Shown here: piece after piece, positions 10,523 to 19,611 of the stretch
Numbering within the stretch: the first letter of the stretch is position 1
Layout of the letters: each line of letters starts with the position of its first letter
Assembly: GCA_027600665.1 (NCBI GenBank)
Contig: JADGJL010000245.1
Coordinates: 1 to 29,216, forward strand
Length of the DNA: 29,216 bases
Reading direction: 5' to 3'
Source: Irineochytrium annulatum
Lineage: Eukaryota > Chytridiomycota > Chytridiomycetes > Chytridiales > Chytridiaceae
Made by a program: the position numbers and the translations under genes
Notes under the pieces: model-generated
Database searches by the model: none
Seen by the model: the letters and a program-made list of their open reading frames with translations, nothing else
What the model was told of the DNA's origin: nothing

Positions 10523-10903
10523 TTAAGGTTTACGTAAGATTGGCGCTTGCAGTGCATCTCGGTCTTCTTCTTTCCCACTATATATAGAACGGCCTAGCTC
10601 CTTCTATATTCAAAGATCATCCCATCCCATCGCTTCATGGCCTGTTGCGATTTGTCGGTGTGGTTCGGTAAAAAATAATGGCCGCACAATGTATGTACTA
10701 ACCTTTGTGGCGGTCGGCGTCACTAGGGGGATCTTCACTTGCAGATCTGTCGCGGTTGCGTCGATGCCCAGCGCGTATGACGAGTACGAGATCGTCTCCT
10801 CCAAGAACAGGGTCCCATCAACGTCAGCCGGCCATCCCGATCGTCGCCGTAGTCGTCGCCGTCTTAGTTCTACTCGTTGCCTTGTTGCCGGGACGTGCTT
10901 CAA
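10523..10903 (-). other. Candidate terminal exons of an unidentified minus-strand gene
   Basis: A minus-strand frame open from about 10903 to 10703 contains GTLFLEETISYSSYALGIDA and ends in ACAAAG before a GTTAGT donor. A matching acceptor (atatag) at 10605-10604 leads in the same phase to 26 codons, from KELGRSIYSG to LRKP, and a stop at 10525-10523. The phase fits, but no start, no upstream exon and no family were found. It could be the 3' end of a broken gene. Confidence 0.2.
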
Positions 10904-11531
10904 CGCGTGCTGACGCGTGCTGGACGCGTTCGTTTCGCGTTAACTCTCGTTCTTCGCTCGGTTTTCCCGTTTACGAGAGCTTTGTGAGGGTCACGACTAG
11001 CCAGACGGACCAGCTGCTCCAGGTGACTTATTGTTACCCCAAAAAATCGCGCTTCCGCTGAAGGCCTTGCAGAGCATCATGGCACAAAAGGAGCATGCAA
11101 GCTGGAGACGTACTTTGGATTTATATTTGCGGTCCCTGCAGTTGTGAGAGGATTTTTTCTTAACTTGAAGGGCTCGTCATGGCTGCGTCTCAAGTCAACA
11201 ACGCGCCCAAGACCCACCACCACAACGTCACCACCATTAATATGTGCCGGTTTTACCTGCTCTCATCTGTCCATCAGCCGAATGCTACGATGCCACCGCC
11301 ACAGGATTTATTCCTGTCAGCTGGTGTTCGCGTCGTCGACTGACGGAGACGTCCCAGCAAACATCTCATTCGGTGTCCCACAATATCGCTTGAAGAGAGA
11401 AGCCGACGCGACGCGGCTACCTTGTCGTCAGCAACGAGAGCGGGACTGGAACAGGATCACTTCGCCAAACGGCGCCAGGAACTACAAACCAAGTCATTGC
11501 TGGCGGACAATGATACAATGATATCCATGCG
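10904..11531. other. Gene-poor stretch
   Basis: No gene is supported. A plus-strand open frame here would encode a short hydrophobic run (PIVAVVVAVLVLLVALLP), but it lacks a credible start and any recognised domain. Confidence 0.4.
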
Positions 11532-11830
11532 ATGACAACCTCCGCGGGGGGGATTGACGTTGCGGTGTTATGCGGCCATCTGTCGTCTCGTCCACTACGT
11601 GCGAACATGCGTCAGGTATCTTACAGACCGCGCTGTTTGGCCAAAGGAAAAGCTTACCTTTACTGGTGGGCAAGTTCGACTTTTTCAGCCCTGGAGACCG
11701 ATAACCTCGAGACCACGAGTTTTCACCGAAAAATAATGACATCGAGTCTCGCTTCCTGAGTAAAAGCCTTCGCTGCGAGTCTGAAGCCACAAAAGAACTT
11801 GCGACATAACTACCGTAAATGCGCGCCGAC
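11532..11830 (+). pseudogene. Decayed copy of the small unknown LCGHL/LETDNLE family
   Basis: The translation contains VLCGHLSSRPL, NMRQVSYRPR and ALETDNLETTSF. These align with the intact gene at 17784-18186 (TLCGHLESRPL, NMCQVSFTLR, RLETDNLESWSF). Several codons differ only at synonymous positions (cac/cat, tca/tct, cgg/cgt, ccc/cca, acg/acc, gac/gat), which shows that the plus-strand frame was once under selection. Here the intron donor of the intact copy is changed from GT to GC, the segment between the two blocks reads through in frame, and a one-base shift breaks the frame after the LETDNLE block (DIESRFLSKSLR continues in another frame). An early stop follows. Function of the family is unknown. 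Confidence 0.5.
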
Positions 11831-12083
11831 GACGGGTCCGATGTCTTGCGTCGCGTCATGTCAAGCCTGAGGTCAGAATTGGTGGGGAGCACGTCTTGGC
11901 CAACAACCGTCCATTAAGCGGTCGCGTGATTAAATTGAATAGTATGACCCTCGTGCTAAGACACCGGCGCGACTATGGCCTTCCATGCAGATTTAGAAGG
12001 AACTTTGCTACAATGTGATATGAATAAAAACATTCGCTGTATTCGAAAATACAAGACGACACTATGTACACAATCGCCCTCGA
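11831..12083. other. Intergenic 3' of the adenylyl cyclase gene
   Basis: Only non-coding sequence is seen between the decayed family copy and the end of the adenylyl cyclase gene. Confidence 0.4.
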
Positions 12084-15000
12084 CTACGGAGTGCCCATCA
12101 TTACGACCTCAATTCCTGCGCCAATGTCGTTGAAGAAGCCTGCAAGCTGGGTGATGTCAAGTATGTCCGATCTGGATATGCGGTATATCCGCGCTTGCAT
12201 CTTCTTCTTGTAACATCCCGTCATCCATACCTTCCCCTCGTTGACCGCCGTCTCCTTTTTTAACACCCGGCACAGCTTGCCCCCATTCTCCGGCCTCGCC
12301 ATGTATGCCTTCAGCTTGCTCGCCACGATCTTGATGTGGGCTTTTACCGGGTTCCGCTTCGATTTGTTGCTGTGCGCCACAGATAGCTGGAGAAACCGCT
12401 TGATCGCATCGCAGACCTTGGCCCAATGCGCCGCCCCATAACAACCACCGGACGCGGCAGCCGCGTAATGCAGCACGACGGCGTCGACCAGAAGCGGCAA
12501 GACTTGAAAGAAGACATACCCGTTAGTGCGCATGTGGATCTCCGATGTCATGGCCGTGCCGGAATGAAGAAGCTCCAGCGACTCGACCGAACGTTCCGCC
12601 CACCGCGCGCGCTCGGCACCAGAGGTCGTCGCAAGCAGCGCCAGTTCGATCGTCAGCCGAGCGAAGGCCGTCTGCTGCAGGCAGTAGCTAAGCGCAAGAA
12701 TCTGCCAGAAGGTTATGATCAGTATGTATGAAGCGAAGTTGGCGGTGTAACATACGTGGGGAATACAGCCGATGGCATGCTCTTCGTAAACTGCCCTCGC
12801 TTCCGCGAACTCGCATCGGATCGCAAGCAGTGCGCCACGCATAATCCGCATCTCCAAGTAAACGCCGCGTCCCAACTCGTCCTCCCGTAGCCAGTCGAGC
12901 CAGTGGACCATGGTTTCCTCCGCGAGCTGATATTTCCCCGAATTCAACCAAAAGGACAGCGCTGTCCGCCGAGCGACAATGACGGTCTCGTCATACTCGA
13001 CTGAGCGCAGATTAGCAGCGGCGTTGCAGAGCTCCCAGTGGTATTCACAGTCAACGAAGTCGTTTTTGAACATGCACAAAATGGACTGTTGGTTTACAAC
13101 ACAAGGATTAGAAGACAGCACCGTGCCTAGAACATGAAAGCTATTGTGACCTTGAATGCTATCCCAAAAGCGATATATCTCAATTCCGATTGGCTGCTGT
13201 TCGCGGACGGCATCGTATACTCGAATTCCACCCGCCGGCAAATGGTCTCCGACGTCGAAATCAAGCCAGAAAAGTGGTATATCATCGCCATTTGATAACA
13301 GACAAACGCGTTGGCGGCCGGGTCGTCCGCGTCCGTGTAGAACGCAATAAACGCCCCCATCAGAGCGGCGAGGCCAGCCTCGATTGGGCTGTGCTCCGTC
13401 TGTGCGACGATCTTTATCACGTAGTCGAGAATGTAGCCAAGTTCGCTGAAAATTTTACGCGTGGCCGGGTCCGGCGCCAGCTGCTTATGGGCATCGGGTG
13501 TCGCATCGAAGGCCCTCGGAAATATTTTGCGGAGGATTTTGACGTTGTTGGCAAACCGCTCCGCGGGCTTCATCCTGACTAAGCGGAGGAAAACGTACGT
13601 CCAATGAGTGAAATACTTGATGCATCGGTATTTTTGACTTTCAAAAGTGGGGAACTCGAAACCGAGACCTCGTGTGCAAAGGTGAAAGTGTGAGTACGCC
13701 TGATCTAGATCGCTGGAGATAGGAAAAATGTCAACACAAATGTCTAGCGAACGTTCCGCGGGCAACGCCACCTGATCTGATGATATAGGATAACCAGGTT
13801 CGAGTGCTCGTTCACGAGGTCGCCGAGATTTTTAGCGGCGTCATAATGGAGTGACTGCATAAGGCCGTAGTATTCAAGCCCCTGACAATGTTGTTGAACG
13901 GTGTGCATTTGACCAAAATGTAAACACAAACCTCCATGGCTCTGCGCATTGATGTTGACACCACGAACGCCTTGTAAAGATACTTATACTTGCGCGCAAT
14001 CGTTTTATCCGAAGTAGGCGTCGCCAGCAAGTGGTGCACAAGCACAGAAAGTTTCGTCGGATCTCCACCCTCCACCATCCTTTCGTAGAGATCCGCGAAC
14101 AGCAAGTGCACGTCGGCCACCCACTGTGGTACAATGGTTTGAAGGATCCCTTGGTGGATGATGTTGTGCGTGAACGAGCAGTCGTTACTCCCGACATGAT
14201 CAAGGCTTTGGATGAAGTGAAATTTGTCGGAGGCGGTGATCACGGTCTTGAGACTATCTGCGGTAGATTCCCGCCCCATAAGACGATTAAGGACTTCTGA
14301 GACTTCGCGGAGGTTGAAGTACAACCCTAACAGCAGTTAAGTACAAGGCATAATCGCGGGTGCGGCACGTACCGCCAACTGCCGCAATTTTCAGCAGAAG
14401 ACGAAGCTCTTCGTCCGATTTATCAAATCTACAACCGACACTTTAGCTTAAACATGATCGGGACAGTGTAATTGATAGTGCGAACACTTACTGCGCCACA
14501 ACAACGGCTGTGACGTCTTTCGGAATGACAAACCGCAACGCCCCGCCTCTCTCATCCGCCACCGACGGCTCATACTTCATCAGCCTACAAATGAGCCTCG
14601 AGGCCATAGCGTTTCCTTGTGTCAATTTATAAATATCGTCGGCGACGCGCTTCAAGACAGTTTTTGGCTGGTTCCGAAGGCCGAGCTCGTCGCTGACAAT
14701 GTTCAACACGTCATCCTTCTCGAGGGGCGCCAGGGGCACCGTTGTAGCGAGCGGGTGGTCCTGCATCGACTTCAGGATTGGCGCGAGGGTTGGCTTAAGC
14801 TCCTGCAATACATGTCAGTATTTGCAATATCATCGCGGTAGTCACCTCCATCGGTCGTGACAAAACAATCAGGAACACGGATGGACATTTTTTTAAGATG
14901 TCCAGTGTGAGTGAAAACGAGTTGGAGTCCTGTTTACGTCTGAGAACAACACTAAAACCCCAAAACTTACCATCCACTGGAAGTCATCCAGGCACAACGC

Positions 15001-17428
15001 AATGTTGAAGTCTATCGCCGTTGATAGCTTACTAAAAATTCGCACTATCATTGCATTCAACGGGCCAACCTCATCGGGGGTAAAGTTTGCCTTCTCCCCG
15101 TCGGTTATCTCAACGGCTGTGTTTCTTCGCAAGGAGGGTAGCGCTTTGTGCAGCTTGTACAGATTAAACGGCGGGTTCTGGAAACAAAACGACAAACCAA
15201 TGTTATAAAGCCAGCGGGCTCCTGCAGCATCCCCAGCAGGTCTTCAACCGTGTCGGGTGAGTCTTTAAGGGAAGATGCGATTTCGAACAGGTTCGTTGAG
15301 GATATCCGTGACAACTGGTAGGCCTCCCTTCCGGTAACCAACCTCGGCCCCATGACGTTTAAATTCTTGCCATTCACCGAATTAAAGCCCGTAGAGGTCC
15401 CACTCCTTGCAGTTTTGTTGGCGGCCGACGCCGCCCATGAATCTTTTAATGCTGACCACAGTGCGAGGCGGCTCTGAAAGTTTGCCAGCAGGTCTTTCAA
15501 GATTTGAATGTATGCATAAAACGGAAGGCCCTGCAGAAGCTCGTTTCCTGACGCCGAGCTACATCGCATGACAGTCAGAGGCGTTATATAATTCACGCAA
15601 AATACCATAACAGGCAATCCCTCTTAACGATTTCTTCACGGCAATACGAGGCTAGCGCGCTTTTACCACAGCCGGATATTCCGGTAATGAGAAGTAGATG
15701 ACTGCGCTTGCTTTCTATCCAAGTCGACACCAAATTCTTTACCAGGCCCATTTCATTTTCACGTCCAAAAAGCTCTAATCCGTCGTCCTTCGCCACCGCC
15801 GCAGATGTCTCCACCTCTCTTCGTCGCGGCAAGTGCAGTGTGATAGACCCCGAGATCCCTTCATCTCTCAGTTAGCAACCATCAACAGATGCTAGCAAAT
15901 TACCCTTCAAGGAGATGTCGTGCAGCGGCTCAAACGCGAAGTCGCGGTCGTCATCCTCGAACGCCTTCCTCAGCTCCTCGTCACACAGCATAATCCCCTC
16001 ACAGCTCGGATGTGTCATCACCCTCGCGGCGAGGTTGACGCACACGCCAAACACCGTGCCGTCGGCCCTTGAGTTATCCCCGATAATGCCGGCGAACACC
16101 AATCCCGCCGTGACGCCAATCGCAAAGCTCTTGCCGATGAGCTCCCGCAGCCGGTCGAGCAGCTGTGACGCGGCGAGCAGGGCCGTGCGCTCCTCGCCCC
16201 GCTCGTGCGCAAAGCCGGAGAGCCCGAACACGATCAGCGCCGTCAAAGCCTTGTCGTCACAGGCAAACTGGCGAAGGCAGCCGCCGTAGGCGCGGAGGGT
16301 TTTCAGAATGGTCATGAATATTTTTTGGATCAGGTCGAGGTTGTTAGGGCTCGCTATCTCCGCCACCGGTATGGTCGGGAACCGAATGAAGATCACCGAG
16401 ACCGAGCGGATCTGATTGATGGCGTTGAGCGCGTGGTTCTCGCCGCTGGTGCCAGACGCCCTGTGGTCGAGCCGATTGAACACGAGCGACAGCGATTCTT
16501 CGAGGTAGGCGGTTGTATACTGATACAGCGCCGACTCGCGCGTCAGCGCGCGGTCCAGATCGCATTCCGGCTGGATATCGGTGTCATGAAGCAGGTTCCG
16601 AAGCCTCGGCATGAGGGCGCGAATTAATAACGACCTGTCCTCCGATATCACCAGGATTTCCGCGGTCGAATCTCTTTCCGACCGTACTTCCCACAACAGG
16701 TCAGCAGCGGACCCTAACGCGTTAACAGCCACAGCCATCTCTCCTCTGTTCGCGTGCTTGAGCATGTCCCCAGCTTCGGTAACGGGCTTTCCAGAGACGA
16801 AGTACTCGCGCCTTCTCTGCTGGAAGTCGTCGAAGGAAGCACTCGCCACGTAGTCACGGTCCAGTTGCTCGCCGACATGGATATGGTCAATGGCGCCGAC
16901 ACCGATCCCGATGTGGATCTTCAACTCCATGTCGCCGCCGAAGCCTATCGTGTGCGGAAGAGCCACGTTTGAGAAATCGACCTTCTTGTTCTGGAACTCC
17001 AACAGGAGCTCCAGATTACACAGTACGGCTCGAATGGTAGACCGATAGCGGGGGTCGGCATCAGAGAAGCAGGCTATGACGGCGTCACCGGCGAACTTGA
17101 CGACCGATCCGCCCCACCGATGTATGATGGAGATGATCCGCTCGAACGGCGGGTTCAGCAGCTCCCGAACCTGGGCGGCCCCCGCCGACGCGTTGATCCC
17201 CATCAGCAGCGAACATAGCTTTGTGAAGCCTGTCACGCAACGCGCGTCAGCACCTCCGCCGATGCAACAAACAACAAAACAACGGAACCCACCTGATATG
17301 TCTACGATAGCCACGGCCCCCGCCGGCACCGTTGTCGCCAGTGGGACAGCAGACAGGTCCTTCCCATTCGCGTCACAATCGTACACGAGATCGCGGACGC
17401 CCCTCGCTGTAAACCGGAGCGGGTTCAT
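12084..17428 (-). CDS. Soluble adenylyl cyclase, ADCY10 type: C1-C2 cyclase, STAND NTPase, TPR-like tail
   Basis: Thirteen exons: 17428-17293, 17229-15904, 15864-15606, 15558-15198, 15153-14971, 14929-14846, 14802-14492, 14428-14373, 14326-13932, 13881-13772, 13712-13151, 13085-12756 and 12701-12084. They join in frame to 1576 residues, close to the ~1600 of human soluble adenylyl cyclase. C1 has AIVDISGFTKL with Asp43 and VKFAGDAVIACF with Asp94, the two metal-binding Asp. C2 has the diverged FACDDKALTALIVFGLSG, FAIGVTAGLVFAGIIGD and TVFGVCVNLAARVM. A P-loop (TGISGCGKSA, about 548-557) and Walker B (LCLDDFQWMD, about 747-756) define the NTPase. The tail, with a helical pattern such as DLDQAYSHFHL, resembles TPR repeats. 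The enzyme makes cAMP from ATP; family members respond to bicarbonate and Ca2+, which is not shown here. The exon 4/5 border (15198/15153) is the least certain. Intron 2 is only 39 nt. Confidence 0.88.
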
Positions 17429-17783
17429 GATGACGGCGGTCGGTTGCCTCTCCCTCGCGTGTTAGCCTGAGGTCCTCAACCTGAGAGATTTTCATGGGGC
17501 GGATGTAAATCAGGGCGGCTCTCCACACTCTTGAAAACGACTTGAAGGGAGGGAGGATCAACAACGATGATCCTCCGCAACGCAGCCATCGGCGTTGATA
17601 ATAATGCGGCCATCTCCCCACACAACGTAACCGCGTCATGGAGCAACTCTCTTAACGCCTTTCGACGCCAAGCCAGTTGAAGTTAACGGTCGACGCGACG
17701 TCAACGTAATGACTTCATTCATTCTGCTGGAGGCCGTATTTTAATATGATATTTCTACTCGATCACCTCTTGAAAGTCCTGAT
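17429..17783. promoter_or_regulatory. Divergent intergenic region between adenylyl cyclase and the small unknown gene
   Basis: This 355-bp stretch separates two divergent starts: ATG at 17428 on the minus strand, preceded at once by an in-frame stop, and ATG at 17784 on the plus strand. It should hold both promoters. No clear TATA box is seen. Confidence 0.4.
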
Positions 17784-18186
17784 ATGAAAGGGTGGACAAA
17801 GCGGTCCGAAAGGGTTGTCTTTAGGGCTAGCGGGCACCACACCCTGTGCGGCCACCTAGAGTCACGGCCCTTGCTCCGACTGGAGAAAAACATGTGCCAG
17901 GTAAGCTTCACTCTTCGTAACGCCGGGAGTAAACCATGTTTATCGCGTCTTCTGAATCTGTAATGCAAGTCGGCATGTCGACGTCTCAGGCCTGGAGACG
18001 GACAACCTCGAGAGCTGGAGCTTCGTTAGAGAGATTCACGACGTTGAGTCGACCCTCTTGACGGTCCTCAAGAATCGGATAGCGGCGAACCGAAGTGTAG
18101 GAGTCGCGTTCGAAGTCCCCGATTCCGAGCGTGGCTTGAGTGTGATGTTGGGCGGCATAGAGGATACGCGGTGGCATGCCGATTAA
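17784..18186 (+). CDS. Small unknown protein, intact member of the LCGHL/LETDNLE family
   Basis: Two exons, 17784-17916 and 17990-18186, with a 73-nt intron (GTAACG donor, ctcag acceptor) give 109 residues. The ATG is the first Met after an in-frame stop and has G at -3. The protein contains TLCGHLESRPLLRLEKNMCQ, then VSFTLR, then LETDNLESWSFVREIHDVES, then an acidic/hydrophobic tail. It is charged, has only two Cys, and shows no signal peptide or membrane segment. Conservation with the decayed copy 6 kb away is mainly through synonymous changes, so both exons appear to be real coding sequence. I do not recognise the family and assign no function. The alternative, a minus-strand frame over the same region, is not supported by the substitution pattern. 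Confidence 0.5.
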
Positions 18187-18270
18187 GCGGTCGAACGAGT
18201 TCTTAGCTTTGGAGCTGTTTTTGAAAACTGAAGGAGTGCTTGGAGTTTGCTTCTTTAATTTATGCACGCA

Positions 18271-18288
18271 ATATATATATATATATAT
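18271..18288. repeat. (AT)n microsatellite
   Basis: Nine uninterrupted AT units lie between the small unknown gene and the DNA glycosylase gene. Confidence 0.8.
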
Positions 18289-18395
18289 TTTAACCTTTGT
18301 CTCAGCAAGGCACGTCAAGTCAATAGATACACAGCATACTGTACTATCTATTATATTAGCAGATACGCGTCAAACATCGCTCGATTGCATTGCTC

Positions 18396-19464
18396 ATGCC
18401 CAAGAAGGAGACGAAGGCCGCCCCGACGCGCGTGAGCCCGTATTTTCTGCGGACTTCGGCCAGGACGACCGTGACGGTGACCGCACCGGCCTCGGAGGCG
18501 GTGGTTGATGGCGTGTCTCACCGCCCCCCACCAAAGTCGACGCCCAAGGCCAAGAAGATCGCTGTTACCAGGGCGGAGGCCGCAGTTCAGCTGGACGATA
18601 ATTCGGACGAGGATATTGCCTACATTAAGGTTTGATCAAATCTTGTCACTGGCGCCATTTTCTATACTCTTATCGGCGATATGCGACAAAGGACGACGGC
18701 CGAGATTGGGTTACGCTCGCGGAAAGTGGTCTGGAAGCCTCTCCGGCAGTCCAGCAGTCACATCCGCTCCCCTTCGTCGCGTCATTAAGCCCTGTTGGGC
18801 TGATACAGGAGAAGTTGAAGCGGAACCCGTGGATGCTGCTGAGCGCGACCATCTTCTTGAACAAGACGCGGGGCGACCAAGCCAAGCCGGTGATGTGGGA
18901 TTTCTTTAACATGTTTCCTACGCCGGAGAAGTGCTGCGCCGCGTCCGTGTCCGAGGTCTCCGAGGTGTGTTCTTAAACTCAGCGTGCACATGCTGCCTCG
19001 CTCACAATCCTTCGCCCTTTCATAAATCCCTGTGATTAGGTTATTTACACCCTCGGTATGCAGAAGCAACGAGCCTCACGGCTCATTCAATTCTCGAAGT
19101 GAGTCCGGGCGGGAACCGCAGGATCTCTGCGATTAAGCGCCTAATGTTTATCCACCGTAGAGCCTACGTCGAGAACCCACGTTTCGATAATCCAATGGCG
19201 CTGCCGGGCATTGGAAAATATGGCGACGACAGTTGGCGGCTTTTCTGCGGCCCGACCGATGATCATTGGGTGTCGGGGAACGTCGTGACGGACAAGGAGC
19301 TGATCAAGTACGTTCGATGGAGGCGGCAGACGAGGAAGCTCGGAGCACCGGGCGGGAGTGCCATGTCGGAGTCCGCAGTCGTCGCATCTGCGGAGACCAC
19401 GACGGTCGATTGCGTGACGCCGAAGACGGAGACGGCGGGGTTAGATGAGATGATGGATGTTTGA
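18396..19464 (+). CDS. MBD4-like thymine/uracil DNA glycosylase (HhH-GPD)
   Basis: Four exons, 18396-18629, 18692-18964, 19040-19098 and 19161-19464, join in frame to 289 residues. After a basic, disordered N-terminus comes the MBD4 glycosylase fold: LIQEKLKRNPWMLLSATIFL, NKTRG, PVMWDFFNMFPTPE, YTLGMQKQRASRLIQFSKAY. The helix-hairpin-helix LPGIGKYGDDSWRLFC and VVTDKELIKYVRW follow. Asp233 in TDKEL aligns with the catalytic Asp of human MBD4 (in HPEDHKL), which attacks after base flipping. The enzyme removes T or U from T:G and U:G mismatches, such as those from 5-methylcytosine deamination. The methyl-CpG-binding domain of the animal protein is absent. About 60 residues follow the last core helix and look disordered. 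Nuclear base excision repair is the expected role. Confidence 0.9.
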
Positions 19465-19540
19465 CTGGAGGCTGTGAGAGCGCGGCCGCGGCTTCGGTAA
19501 TGCATTTGCTTGAATTTTTGGTTTCTTGGAAAGGATCATT

Positions 19541-19558
19541 TTTGTGATCGATCACAAA
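19541..19558. promoter_or_regulatory. 18-bp perfect palindrome upstream of the CHASE gene
   Basis: The sequence TTTGTGATCGATCACAAA is a perfect palindrome. It lies 77 nt after the glycosylase stop and 54 nt before the ATG at 19612, with a further GTGATC nearby at about 19567. It could be a dimeric transcription-factor site. A role is not shown. Confidence 0.4.
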
Positions 19559-19611
19559 GTATACCGTGATCTCTAAAATGGCGACTTGCAGCCACACACT
19601 CGCATTTTCCT

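Noticed and set aside
15105..15197. Intron of 20 nt, or a 71-nt intron starting at GTTGAA, for the cyclase exon 4/5 junction
   Set aside because: 20 nt is too short. The 71-nt choice removes a segment (VEDLLGMLQEPAGF) that fits the family. The chosen 44-nt intron gives a family-like LLHKALP.
12084..15832. Separate STAND/TPR resistance-like gene distinct from the cyclase
   Set aside because: A 39-nt intron with a good branch site joins it in frame to the cyclase domains, and the combined order and length match soluble adenylyl cyclase.
17986..18318. Minus-strand frame of 110 codons over the small unknown gene
   Set aside because: Differences between the two family copies fall on synonymous sites of the plus-strand frame, not of this one.
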